Source of the DNA: JAJZOM01 sp046703545
GTDB taxonomy: Archaea > Thermoplasmatota > Thermoplasmata > Thermoplasmatales > Thermoplasmataceae
DNA length: 64,000 nucleotides
Assembly (NCBI GenBank): GCA_046703545.1
Contig: JBJKSX010000003.1
Span: forward strand, 10,077 to 74,076
Direction of reading: 5' to 3'
Within the stretch, counting starts at the first letter, position 1. The number at the start of each line of letters is the position of its first letter. Below, one piece after another: positions 40,947 through 49,273 of the stretch. A program made the position numbers and the translations under genes. Below the pieces are notes generated by a model. The model saw only the letters and a program-made list of their open reading frames with translations, was not told the DNA's origin and ran no database searches.

Positions 40947-41502
40947 CCGAGATAAATCTCTGTATAGAATTAAATGATTGTGTGAATTTCATAAACAGCG
41001 GGTTTCCCTCAACGCCCCTGACATATTGTATTCTTGATCCCGAAATCAGATCATGGTACTTCACCGCATCAGGGTCATGGTCAAGGTTTCCAGGCGTTCC
41101 GGTGATTACAAGGCACGGGGTCTCAAAGGATGACATCAGTGTAGAGTTCCCGGGATCGTATGAGGGATTTATGAAAACAACTTTCAAGGCATTCCTGAAA
41201 TTCGCATATTCCCGTATCATTACAGGGGCAAAGCTGCCTGAAACTATGAAAACGCAACTTGCATCGCATAATCCTGCTAACTCAGTTACCGTTTCGGATT
41301 CTATCTGAGGGGAATTCTCTGTTTCAGGGGCCACAAGATAAACTTCCCCAGTTATCTTAAGCAAATTCTCCAGGAGTTTCTCCTCCCTGTGCTCCATGCG
41401 TCTGTCAAAAAGTGCAATAATTGGTGGACCCTTAATTGAAGCGGTCGATGCATATTTGAGAAGCAGCCCGGAGGGGAGGTTTCTGAGAATCTTGAAAGCC
41501 AT
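40939..41502 (-). CDS. Alpha/beta-hydrolase-like protein
   Basis: A 187-residue soluble protein. VFIVSGSFAPVMIREYANF fits a nucleophile elbow (G-x-S-x-x pattern slightly altered) and PCLVITGTPGNLDHDP fits the strand and turn that carry the acid in small alpha/beta hydrolases. It is short and lacks an obvious catalytic His, so activity is uncertain. It overlaps the thioesterase gene downstream and lies 15 bases after the CoxG gene. Confidence 0.6.
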   Translation of the reverse strand: MAFKILRNLPSGLLLKYASTASIKGPPIIALFDRRMEHREEKLLENLLKITGEVYLVAPETENSPQIESETVTELAGLCDASCVFIVSGSFAPVMIREYANFRNALKVVFINPSYDPGNSTLMSSFETPCLVITGTPGNLDHDPDAVKYHDLISGSRIQYVRGVEGNPLFMKFTQSFNSIQRFISDE

Positions 41503-41517
41503 GGGTGGATATGGAAA

Positions 41518-41958
41518 TCAAGAAGAAGAAAACTTCTTCTCAAGGCAGGAAAACATTTCCTTTATGATCTTCTGTGCCTGGCCGCCAATTATTCTCTGCC
41601 CCATGGCGCCAAGTTTTCCCCCAACCTTTGCCTCTGCTTTCCAGTCCATTTTTGTCTTTCCGCCATCTTCATCGAGGTCAATTGTCGCCTGAAGGTCAAG
41701 TGTTCCCCCCATGCCCATCCCATTTCCGGATAGCTTGGCGTGGGAATTGGGTTCACTTTCCACAACCTTGAATTTTATGTTGAAGTCTCCCTTAATGAAA
41801 GCAAGGCCTACCCTTACAACCACTGAGTATTCTTCAGGAGAAATCACATTGAGGGACTTGAATCCCGGTATGCACCCGGATATTTCATTCGGGTTCATTA
41901 TCGTTTCAAAAACCATGCCTTTGTTCGCATTTACTTCAAATGTTCCGTCAAAATTCAT
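41518..41958 (-). CDS. CoxG-like SRPBCC-fold protein
   Basis: A 146-residue protein of the CoxG (CO dehydrogenase subunit G) group in the SRPBCC/START superfamily. MNFDGTFEVNANKGMVFETIMNPNEISGCIPGFKSL and GGKLGAMGQRIIGGQAQKII are the family marks. Bacterial CoxG helps recruit or assemble molybdenum hydroxylases at the membrane, but no CoxLMS genes are in this window. It is the first gene of an operon with a hydrolase-like protein and a thioesterase, so its role here may be a ligand carrier. Confidence 0.86.
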   Translation of the reverse strand: MNFDGTFEVNANKGMVFETIMNPNEISGCIPGFKSLNVISPEEYSVVVRVGLAFIKGDFNIKFKVVESEPNSHAKLSGNGMGMGGTLDLQATIDLDEDGGKTKMDWKAEAKVGGKLGAMGQRIIGGQAQKIIKEMFSCLEKKFSSS

Positions 41959-42063
41959 ATTTTCTTCAACCCCTACTGTTGTTTTGAAATCGCGCTCTCT
42001 GTAAATAACTATTGCCTCACAAGTTCGTAACTCCTCAAATATAAGGAAAGAATTAAGCTGTAG

Positions 42064-43899
42064 ATGAACCCTAAGCCATCCTCTCTGGATTTCTACGCGT
42101 TTCTTGAAAACTACAGGGAAAAAATAGTCGGTTGTTTCATCAAAAAAGTCTACCAGATCGCTGAAACAGATTTCCTCTTTCAGCTCTACGGCTCAGGTGT
42201 TGGAAAAAGTTACCTGGTGATTTCACTGAAGAAAGGCCTGTTGTTTTATGATGCAGAGAGGCCGGACGCCGCCACCCCCCTATCTATGCTCCTCAGGAAG
42301 TCGCTTTCAGAGAGGAAGGTTGTATCGGCAGAGCAGATCAATTTCGACAGGGTGGTAAAACTGACACTCCATACGGGCCAGGAAATCATACTGGAGATGT
42401 TCAGGGACGGAAATTTCATCATCACCAACGATGGAAAAATAGAGTTTGCTTCAGACCAGAGGGAGTGGAGAAACAGGAAGATCCTGAAGGGAGAGCCTTA
42501 CATCCCTCCCTCTGCCAACAATCCACTTGACCTCTCTGATGAAGAGTTCCTGAATGTCCTTTCAAACAGTAAGGCATCGGTGGTCCAGACACTTGCCACC
42601 AGGCTGAATCTTGGCGGCGACATGGCAGAAGAGGTCCTTTTCAGGGCCGGGATCGACAAGCATATACCTGCCAGCAAGGCAGGAGGGCATCTTGATAAGA
42701 TCAGGGAAGGCATAAGGAAGCTTCTCGAAGAAACAAAGGGCTCCGGGGCCCATTTCTACCAGGAGGAAAATCTTCTCACGCCCATACTCATGCAACATCT
42801 GGAAAAACCCGCTGACAAGTCCTATGATGATTTCAATTCAGGACTGCTGGAATACGTTCAGGTTCATTTTCCGACAGATGAGGGAAAAGATCCCATAGCC
42901 CGAAGAATAGATTCCATGACGAAAAGCATCGAGGAGTTCCAGAAACAGAAGGACCTCTCTTTCCTGAGGGGAAACATCATTATGTCCGACCTGCAGCATT
43001 TCGAAAGCATCATCAGGAAACTCAAGAAGATGAAGGACTCACAGAATCTCAAGGAGCTGAAGGAGTTCGAAGGTTTCACATTGGCGGGATACAACTCTGC
43101 CACCAAAGAAATTGACATTGAGGCGCAGGACACAATACTGAAACTCGACCTGAATCTCACGGCGGGCCAGAACGCAAGCAACTACTACCAGAAATCCAAG
43201 GATTTCAAGTCCAAGATTGAAGGCGCATACAAGGCAATTGAGGACACCAAGGCAAAGAGGGTGACCAAGGAGAAAGTCACCAAGAAAAAGAGGAAGAAGG
43301 AATGGTTCGAAATATACCACTGGTTTATTTCATCTGAGGGATTTTTAGTCATTTCGGGGAAGGATGCCAAGAGCAATGAACGGATTGTGAAGCGCCACCT
43401 GAAGGACAAGGATCTGTATGTTCATGCAGATGTTTACGGTGCTCCCAGCACAATAATCAAGACGGAAGGCAAGGAACCCACAGAAGCCACATTAAGGGAG
43501 GCTTGTGCATTTGCTGTATCCTTTTCCAGGGCATGGCCAGCGGGAATGACCACCGGGGCTGCATACTGGGTGTACCCGTCGCAGGTGAGCAAGACTCCAG
43601 AATCCGGGGAGTTCGTTTCAACAGGTTCCTGGATCGTCAGAGGAAAGAGGAATTACCTGTTTGACCTCCCCCTGAAACTGGCTGTGGGAATGGGGGAATA
43701 CAATGGCGAAACCAAACCAATGGTTCTCCCTGTACTGGAGGGGGCAACGCCAGGCAAAGAATTCATAGTCATCAGGCCGGGGGATGAAAAGCGCAATGCC
43801 ATTGCACAGAAAATCTCAAAGAAGCTTGGCGTGGACAGGGATGAGATAGATACGCTACTGCCTTCGGGGACAACAACAATAGAATCTGGCATTGAGTAA
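42064..43899 (+). CDS. rqcH: RqcH/NFACT-family ribosome quality control protein
   Basis: The 611-residue protein binds the split large subunit with stalled peptidyl-tRNA and, in bacteria and archaea, adds C-terminal alanine tails. NFACT-N covers the first 170 residues (SSLDFYAFLENYREKIVGC, EMFRDGNFIITN), helix-hairpin-helix and coiled coil follow (about 280-345 and 375-410), and the NFACT-R domain occupies about 420-550 (WFEIYHWFISSEGFLVISGKDAKSNE, DLYVHADVYGAPSTII). ATG 42064 is 105 bases from the CoxG start in a divergent promoter region. Confidence 0.93.
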   Translation: MNPKPSSLDFYAFLENYREKIVGCFIKKVYQIAETDFLFQLYGSGVGKSYLVISLKKGLLFYDAERPDAATPLSMLLRKSLSERKVVSAEQINFDRVVKLTLHTGQEIILEMFRDGNFIITNDGKIEFASDQREWRNRKILKGEPYIPPSANNPLDLSDEEFLNVLSNSKASVVQTLATRLNLGGDMAEEVLFRAGIDKHIPASKAGGHLDKIREGIRKLLEETKGSGAHFYQEENLLTPILMQHLEKPADKSYDDFNSGLLEYVQVHFPTDEGKDPIARRIDSMTKSIEEFQKQKDLSFLRGNIIMSDLQHFESIIRKLKKMKDSQNLKELKEFEGFTLAGYNSATKEIDIEAQDTILKLDLNLTAGQNASNYYQKSKDFKSKIEGAYKAIEDTKAKRVTKEKVTKKKRKKEWFEIYHWFISSEGFLVISGKDAKSNERIVKRHLKDKDLYVHADVYGAPSTIIKTEGKEPTEATLREACAFAVSFSRAWPAGMTTGAAYWVYPSQVSKTPESGEFVSTGSWIVRGKRNYLFDLPLKLAVGMGEYNGETKPMVLPVLEGATPGKEFIVIRPGDEKRNAIAQKISKKLGVDRDEIDTLLPSGTTTIESGIE

Positions 43900-43907
43900 G
43901 CCGAAAA

Positions 43908-44831
43908 TCAGCTTTTTTCAAGCCTGCTCTTCAGTTCTGTTATGGCTGACACATCTTCAGGGTCAATTTTCCTTGCAAGTGCCAGGTGGTATGAGAGGTA
44001 ATCCCCGTAATGAATCAGGTAGAACAGCTTTTCAAGGAAGGTCTCTCCCCTCGCCTCTATTTCTGTGAATTCCGTCCCCGTAATTTCAGCTGTTATGGAT
44101 TTCCTCCTTGAAATTATGGCTGAGGAATCGCCAAAAGTGAGAAACCTGAAATTCTCCTTTCTGTAAGTTCCCTTCAAGGGTACCGTTTCGTTGTGGTTCA
44201 ACTCAGGAAAGTAGGTGGAGTATGAAAGAACCTTTGAGTTCTCATTGAACTGTGTCTTCCACCTGTAGGCGAGCCACCTGTACGGGTAGTGGCCATATAT
44301 TACTGGTATTTGCTGCGCATCTGCAATCTCCATTGCAAGGGTCTTTTCCCCACTGTTGTCTCCATCCATTTCCTTCAGCAATCTGGAAATTCCCTGGTAT
44401 GTGCTTTTTTCATTAGAAATGAAGGAGCTGAGAAAGGGCTTGAGAAGATATCCTATTGCGGATCGTGGCTGCATTCCTCCCGGTATTTTCACCACATCGG
44501 CATCCAGCTTGGACAGCTCTCCCCCCGATGTGATGAGTTTGACAGGGCAACCGCGCTTTATGGCCTCCTTGGAGACCTTGAGAACCTCTTCAGTGTTTCC
44601 AGAATAGCTAATGCCAATGAACAGAGACTCCTTGCCAGCATATTTTGGAAGCCTGTAATCCGAAATTACCTGAACCGGGGCATTGTCGTATATTTCGGAG
44701 AAGACTGAGCCGGCAATGCCGGAGCCGCCCATTCCAGCAATCACAATATTGCTGAAAGGCGGGATTTCCCCCAAGTCGGTCTCATAAAGCACCTGTTCAC
44801 TGAGGTTTCTTAGTTGTTCAAGAAAGTTCAT
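43908..44831 (-). CDS. Bifunctional phosphoglucose/phosphomannose isomerase
   Basis: This 307-residue cytoplasmic SIS-domain enzyme interconverts glucose 6-phosphate or mannose 6-phosphate with fructose 6-phosphate. IVIAGMGGSGIAGSVF and LFIGISYSGNTEEVLKV are the two phosphate-binding SIS motifs; PRSAIGYLLKPFLS and FPELNHNETVP contain catalytic residues in the crenarchaeal and Thermoplasma-type PGI/PMI family. A GGAG-type ribosome site precedes ATG 44831. It is preceded by the 30-residue membrane microprotein on the same strand. It links with the FBP aldolase/phosphatase for sugar supply. Confidence 0.92.
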   Translation of the reverse strand: MNFLEQLRNLSEQVLYETDLGEIPPFSNIVIAGMGGSGIAGSVFSEIYDNAPVQVISDYRLPKYAGKESLFIGISYSGNTEEVLKVSKEAIKRGCPVKLITSGGELSKLDADVVKIPGGMQPRSAIGYLLKPFLSSFISNEKSTYQGISRLLKEMDGDNSGEKTLAMEIADAQQIPVIYGHYPYRWLAYRWKTQFNENSKVLSYSTYFPELNHNETVPLKGTYRKENFRFLTFGDSSAIISRRKSITAEITGTEFTEIEARGETFLEKLFYLIHYGDYLSYHLALARKIDPEDVSAITELKSRLEKS

Positions 44832-44887
44832 TGGCTATCTCCAGTATCCTGTCCAGTCATAAGTGAGCCTGAAACAACAGACCGACA

Positions 44888-44980
44888 TCAGAATGGTCTG
44901 ATGATAACTGAAATTCCAAAAGCCGCAAGTACGACTGTTACAACAACGATCAGAAGTGTCACTCTAGTGTCTGTGTTCAT
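44888..44980 (-). CDS. 30-residue single-pass membrane microprotein
   Basis: The peptide reads MNTDTRVTLLIVVVTV then VLAAFGISVIIRPF: a short polar N-terminus, one full-length membrane helix and a basic end. ATG 44980 lies 25 bases from a minus-strand TATA box (45002-45009), as expected for a leaderless gene. It lies 56 bases upstream of the phosphosugar isomerase on the same strand. It is not recognised; a tail-anchored Sec61beta-like or Ost4-like subunit is possible because both are tiny single-helix proteins, but no diagnostic motif is present. Confidence 0.5.
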   Translation of the reverse strand: MNTDTRVTLLIVVVTVVLAAFGISVIIRPF

Positions 44981-45001
44981 TGGAATGAAATTTTCCTGTG
45001 G

Positions 45002-45009
45002 TATTTAAT
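45002..45009 (-). promoter_or_regulatory. TATA box of microprotein/isomerase operon
   Basis: On the minus strand ATTAAATA is centred 25 bases upstream of ATG 44980. It is the only good promoter upstream of the phosphosugar isomerase, so both genes are probably on one transcript. Confidence 0.55.
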
Positions 45010-45060
45010 GGTTCTTTGTTGAACGCACATGAAAGTGGGAATGCCGATCACTTACTATCC

Positions 45061-45834
45061 TTACTTAACCAGATGCCCCAACAGCATACCGAAGTATATC
45101 TCAATGTAATGGTAGTCAAGCACCGATCTCATGCCGGTCTCATCCATGATCCCCTTCAGTATCAGCATATTCCAGTAGCTGTCTGGCTTTGCAGAATCTA
45201 TGAAATCCTCGCTGAGATCCAGCAGCGGCTCGAAGTTGGAATCCCTCACGCATTTCTCTATGAGTTCCTCGTATGCCGCACTCTTGTCAGAGTAACCGTA
45301 TGGGCCGGAGGCATGGTGGGTGTGTGCCTGGTCTGCGCTTATTATGATGGAGATTCTCGTTGGCAATTTTTGTACCACATTGGCCAGAGTTTTCCCGAAA
45401 TCCTGAAGCAATTCTAGATCGAAAATCCTTGGCTGTCCTATGGAGACGATATTCTTCTGGCTGAAGAACTGAAGTGGTATCACTGTTCCAAAATCCATGG
45501 TAAATCTGGATAGGGGACCTGATGAAGTCACAAAGGAAACCTCCTGGACAGCTTCTGAACTCTCCAGTATTGCTTTGGCAAGTTTCCTGTCAGTTTTGTA
45601 TTCACCCTCCAGCCTCTTTGTTTTTAGCTGGAAATCTGCGGCCAGATTTTCCGTGTTTATCACGCCGATTGACCTGCTGAGCCTAAGCCCGTGCGGGCTA
45701 AGTATCAGGAGCGTTTCAGATCTGTCATCTGCAGTCACTTCCCTTATCTTTTCAGAAAGTTCAATGCTCTTCTGGTTTGGATGGTCAATAATCTCATCTC
45801 CATGGGGAATGATATAGACATTTTCAAGCGTCAT
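45061..45834 (-). CDS. LigB-type class III extradiol dioxygenase-like protein
   Basis: A 257-residue protein of the LigB/MEMO/DODA superfamily. Metal-ligand-like histidines appear in VYIIPHGDEIIDHPN (near residue 11), LILSPHGLRLS and ISADQAHTHHASGPYGYS. True members cleave catechol-like rings with Fe(II); others, like MEMO, have different roles, so the substrate is open. I chose ATG 45834; a longer frame to 45987 adds 51 residues (including a Cys-rich stretch) that fall in the EF-1alpha promoter region and do not fit the family. Confidence 0.82.
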   Translation of the reverse strand: MTLENVYIIPHGDEIIDHPNQKSIELSEKIREVTADDRSETLLILSPHGLRLSRSIGVINTENLAADFQLKTKRLEGEYKTDRKLAKAILESSEAVQEVSFVTSSGPLSRFTMDFGTVIPLQFFSQKNIVSIGQPRIFDLELLQDFGKTLANVVQKLPTRISIIISADQAHTHHASGPYGYSDKSAAYEELIEKCVRDSNFEPLLDLSEDFIDSAKPDSYWNMLILKGIMDETGMRSVLDYHYIEIYFGMLLGHLVK

Positions 45835-46001
45835 GACATCCCGAATAAGCAACTTGAACGATTTATTCTTATGCATTCTCGGGCTACATAAACCTGACGC
45901 AATGCAATAGAGTGCCTGACTCAGTAATTCTAACCATTTTGCGTTACTTTGGATTTCTTGAAAAAGTCTATATATGCACCAAAGCATTCCGGTAGAGTCT
46001 T

Positions 46002-46035
46002 AAGGGCATTAAGTCAACTTAAAGCCCTTATATGC
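46002..46035 (+). promoter_or_regulatory. EF-1alpha promoter with 28-base dyad
   Basis: AAGGGC-A-TTAAG-TCAA-CTTAA-A-GCCCTT (46002-46029) is a near-perfect dyad directly next to a TATA box, TTATATGC (46028-46035), and overlaps its BRE position. A second TATA-like TATATATG lies at 45969-45976. A transcript from that upstream box would start at about 45998 and open with the dyad as a hairpin. The leader also has AGGTGA at about 46060-46066 before the ATG. Confidence 0.6.
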
Positions 46036-46072
46036 AAAAAGAATATCTAGGTCAAAGATTAGGTGAAAATAA

Positions 46073-47347
46073 ATGGCACAGCAGAAACCACACGTAAATT
46101 TGGTAACAATCGGACACGTAGATCATGGAAAGTCCACCCTTGTGGGGAGACTTCTCTTTGAGCACGGTGAGATTCCTGCACATATTATCGAGGAATTCAA
46201 AAAGCAGTCAGAAGAGAAGGGAAAGGCAACCTTTGAGTTCGCATGGGTTATGGATAAGTACAAGGAAGAGAGAGAAAGAGGAGTCACAATCGACCTTTCA
46301 CACAGGAAGTTCGAGACCGACAAATACTATTACACAATCATTGACGCCCCTGGACACAGGGACTTTGTCAAGAATATGATCACTGGAACCAGCCAGGCAG
46401 ATGTCGCTATTCTTGTTGTATCAGCAAGAGAGGGAGACGGAGTCATGGCCCAGACAAGGGAACACGCTTTTCTCACAAGAACACTTGGTGTCCAGCAGCT
46501 CATCATCAAAATCAACAAGATGGACGCAGTCCAGCCTCCTTACAACGAGAAGAGGTTCAACGAAGTGAAGGAACAGGTTAACAAGCTCCTTGCCTCCATT
46601 GGATACAAGAATGTTCCAATCATACCAATCAGCGGTTACAAGGGAGATAACATTCTGAAACTTTCAGACAACATGCCCTGGTACAAGGGAAACACCCTCA
46701 TCCAGGCACTGGACAACGTTACACTTCCTGAGAAGCCTGTTGACAAGCCACTGAGGCTCCCGATTCAGGATGTTTATTCCATCACGGGTATTGGAACAGT
46801 TCCGGTCGGAAGAATTGAGACTGGAATCATGAAGATCAACGACAAGGTCATATTCCTGCCGGCAAACAAGCAGGGTGAAGTCAAGTCAATCGAAATGCAC
46901 CATGAGAACATGCCTTCTGCCCAGCCAGGAGACAACGTTGGGTTCAACGTGAGGGGAATAGCAAAGAACGATATCAAGAGGGGAGACGTATGCGGTCCAG
47001 TTTCAAACCCGCCCACAGTAGTCAAGGAATTCACTGCACAGGTAGTTGTCCTTAACCACCCGAGCGTTATCGCAAACGGCTACAAGCCAGTCTTCCACGT
47101 TCACACAACACAGATTGCCTGCAGGTTTGAAGAAATAATCAAGACACTCAACCCCAAGGATGGAACGACACTGAAAGATCACCCTGACTTCATAAAGACT
47201 GGGGATATCGCCATAGTCAAGGTAATTCCTGACCGCCCATTCGTGATCGAAAAGGTCTCAGAAATACCTCAGCTTGGCAGGTTTGCCATCAGAGATATGG
47301 GACAGACCGTCGCTGCAGGTCAGTGCATCGACGTCGTTACAAAGTAA
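46073..47347 (+). CDS. tuf: Translation elongation factor EF-1alpha
   Basis: A GTPase of 424 residues that delivers aminoacyl-tRNA to the ribosome. G1 GHVDHGKST (14-22), G3 DAPGHRDF, G4 NKMD and G5-like region are intact, and domains II and III are full length, ending QTVAAGQCIDVVTK. AGGTGA sits about 6 bases before the ATG, so unlike many genes here it has a leader and ribosome-binding site, consistent with very high expression. It is followed after 11 bases by ribosomal protein S10, a common archaeal pair. Confidence 0.98.
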   Translation: MAQQKPHVNLVTIGHVDHGKSTLVGRLLFEHGEIPAHIIEEFKKQSEEKGKATFEFAWVMDKYKEERERGVTIDLSHRKFETDKYYYTIIDAPGHRDFVKNMITGTSQADVAILVVSAREGDGVMAQTREHAFLTRTLGVQQLIIKINKMDAVQPPYNEKRFNEVKEQVNKLLASIGYKNVPIIPISGYKGDNILKLSDNMPWYKGNTLIQALDNVTLPEKPVDKPLRLPIQDVYSITGIGTVPVGRIETGIMKINDKVIFLPANKQGEVKSIEMHHENMPSAQPGDNVGFNVRGIAKNDIKRGDVCGPVSNPPTVVKEFTAQVVVLNHPSVIANGYKPVFHVHTTQIACRFEEIIKTLNPKDGTTLKDHPDFIKTGDIAIVKVIPDRPFVIEKVSEIPQLGRFAIRDMGQTVAAGQCIDVVTK

Positions 47348-47358
47348 GGTGACTGTGG

Positions 47359-47673
47359 TTGGCGTCTTATAAGGCTAGGATTTCCCTTAGTGGAACTGAG
47401 CATAAAATCGTAGATGTAGTCTGCAACGAAATCAAGGGAATAGCCACCAGGACCGGCGTAGAAGTACACGGCCCTGTTCCTCTTCCAACAAAGAGGCTTG
47501 TCGTCCCCGTAAGAAAGAGCCCCGATGGTGAGGGAACCTCAACATGGGACCGCTGGGAGATGAGGATACACAAAAGGCTTCTTGACGTTGATGCCGACGA
47601 GAGGACACTCAGGCAGTTGATGAGAATACCAATTCCTGATGGCGTCCAGATAGAAATCCAGATAAAATCCTAA
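47359..47673 (+). CDS. rps10: 30S ribosomal protein S10
   Basis: A 104-residue small-subunit protein, matching uS10 throughout: YKARISLSGTEHKIVDVVCNEI, GPVPLPTKRLVVPVRKSPDGEG and WEMRIHKRLLDVDADERTLRQL. The start is TTG 47359, with AAGGTGA upstream in the EF-1alpha stop region acting as ribosome site. It is cotranscribed with EF-1alpha and is followed by a good hairpin plus T-run terminator. Confidence 0.96.
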   Translation: MASYKARISLSGTEHKIVDVVCNEIKGIATRTGVEVHGPVPLPTKRLVVPVRKSPDGEGTSTWDRWEMRIHKRLLDVDADERTLRQLMRIPIPDGVQIEIQIKS

Positions 47674-47692
47674 AATTAATTTCCAGATTCTT

Positions 47693-47722
47693 GAGATTCA
47701 CCTAATCTCTTTTTCTTTTTTT
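47693..47722 (+). terminator. Terminator of the EF-1alpha-S10 operon
   Basis: GAGATT and AATCTC pair across a 5-base loop and are followed by T5-C-T7. It lies 20 bases after the S10 stop. This is one of the clearest hairpin-plus-T-run terminators in the window. Confidence 0.65.
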
Positions 47723-47985
47723 GGCTTAATTTTCTTGAATCGAATGTAATTTCTTTCAAAAAGATTTGAAATTTCCTACAAAATCTATTCATTCCCAGAT
47801 CGGTTTTTCTCATCTGGAATCTGTTATGGCTTGAGTACTAACCTCGCCCGGAACAGGTTCCAAACTGTGAATTACGGCTCTTAATTTTTTTTGTTTATCA
47901 GGTAATCACAAATATTAAGAACTCCCACTTTATATTATTTCTTGTACTATAATTTAAGATAATAAACCAAAGTGGGGTATGCCCT
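47723..47985. other. AT-rich intergenic region
   Basis: No gene seen. Two small dyads occur: CCAGAT-N11-ATCTGG at about 47798-47820 and GGAAC-AG-GTTCC at 47850-47861. TTTAAGATAATAA at about 47953-47965 is a TATA-like element 20-30 bases before the TTG start of the next gene. Confidence 0.45.
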
Positions 47986-48552
47986 TTGACTATTAGAAGC
48001 AAAAAAAGCTTGGTAGTTGGGATAATCGTCACCATTGTGCTGTTGCTCGAATCGAGCTCGCTATTCATCCCTATGGCCCATACCCGCATGGCAGTTTTGT
48101 CCGAAAGTGATGCAGAGAGGATCTCCGGCAACTTTTACACACAGGTGATCGTTAACCCTGTTTCAGCTTCAAATTCCTCCGGATATGGTGCAGACATAAT
48201 TGAATATGCAAGCTACTCAAATTCTGGGCAAAATTCAGGCGTGTTCATTGAGACGGTCTATATGTTCAATTCAACATCCCAGGCATCAATTGTTTATCGT
48301 TATTTTGCCCAGGAACTGACCACAGGCTACATGAATCTCGTGGGAAATTCAGATTATCGCGGGTTCTCCTATTCATTTATGATCCACTCAATCTCTTCAG
48401 TGGTTCCCAGGAATTCCTACAATTGGGGCGTTTGTGGCATGAGTGGCCAATATGTTTTTGACATTAACGGCTACTCCCACTTGAGGCCAACAGAAAACAT
48501 TGGGTCAATAGCCAGGGACCAGATCAATGCCATGGAAGTTCCAGGATGCTGA
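47986..48552 (+). CDS. Orphan exported protein
   Basis: A 188-residue frame with a basic start (TIRSKKS), a signal/anchor helix (LVVGIIVTIVLLLESSSLFI) and an extracytoplasmic domain of about 155 residues rich in Ser, Asn and Tyr. Two cysteines (WGVCGMSG and the C-terminal VPGC) could form a disulfide. The start is TTG 47986, behind a TATA-like element. No family was recognised. It sits with another orphan exported gene between the two elongation factor genes. Confidence 0.62.
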   Translation: MTIRSKKSLVVGIIVTIVLLLESSSLFIPMAHTRMAVLSESDAERISGNFYTQVIVNPVSASNSSGYGADIIEYASYSNSGQNSGVFIETVYMFNSTSQASIVYRYFAQELTTGYMNLVGNSDYRGFSYSFMIHSISSVVPRNSYNWGVCGMSGQYVFDINGYSHLRPTENIGSIARDQINAMEVPGC

Positions 48553-48677
48553 TTCCTTTTGCACCGCGTTCAATCCTCGTAGCAGCATTCTGGGGCGCTT
48601 TTGCATTGAATTTGACCCAATTAGAAATCCTTTTATCTGGAAATGCTTTTTAAAATAAAGGTTGGGGTCGAGAGCAG

Positions 48678-49217
48678 TTGAATCGAAAAATAGTTGCCCT
48701 GTTTCTGTGCATAGTGCTGGTTTCCGTCTCTTTTGCTTTCTTTATTGAATATGGGAATCACTCGCGCCTCCACTCAGACAGCCAAGCAAATCCGCCACCC
48801 ACCGTTGATCTGGTGAGGCTTAACGCAGGCAAGGTTGCCTCCGCTGCCATGTCAACAGCCAACTTTCTCAATTTGAGCTTCAACTATTCCAAAACAGTGG
48901 GCAACATCATGGACAGATATTACCAATTGGAAAACTCGTCTTCATTTGATGGTTTCATGGAGAACTATTCAGATTCGGTTGTTGTGAGCTGTGAGTATTC
49001 CATCAACACGTCAAGCCTCAGCCCATTGGACCCACTTGGCCTCAACTCCGATTTGGTGTACATCGAATTCCTGGACATCTACACCTATTACCACAACAGC
49101 ACCGGGCAGCCAACCCAGGTTGGGTCAATCATTTACTCCATAAATGCTGGAACAGGAATCATAGCTGGGCCCACCTTGTCAGTTCAGTATCTGGAGTATG
49201 CACAGACTTATCCCTAA
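48678..49217 (+). CDS. Orphan exported protein
   Basis: A 179-residue frame with a short N-terminal hydrophobic segment (IVALFLCIVLVSVSFAFFI) and about 155 extracytoplasmic residues with several N-x-S/T sites (LNLSFNYSKT, SINTSSLSPL). TTTTTAAAATAAAG about 25 bases upstream of TTG 48678 suggests a leaderless start at that codon. It has a similar size and position to its neighbour at 47986, but no clear sequence similarity was visible. The function is unknown. Confidence 0.62.
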   Translation: MNRKIVALFLCIVLVSVSFAFFIEYGNHSRLHSDSQANPPPTVDLVRLNAGKVASAAMSTANFLNLSFNYSKTVGNIMDRYYQLENSSSFDGFMENYSDSVVVSCEYSINTSSLSPLDPLGLNSDLVYIEFLDIYTYYHNSTGQPTQVGSIIYSINAGTGIIAGPTLSVQYLEYAQTYP

Positions 49218-49273
49218 ACATCGTTATATAATGCTTTCCAATTACCATTTGAAAGATTAACGGTTGATGTAAC

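Noticed and set aside
45835..45987. 51-residue extension of the LigB-type protein
   Set aside because: It lies in the EF-1alpha promoter region and does not resemble the family N-terminus, which starts at VYIIPHGDE.
45974..46003. Nine-codon upstream frame before EF-1alpha
   Set aside because: It overlaps the distal TATA box itself, so it would not be in the transcript from that promoter.
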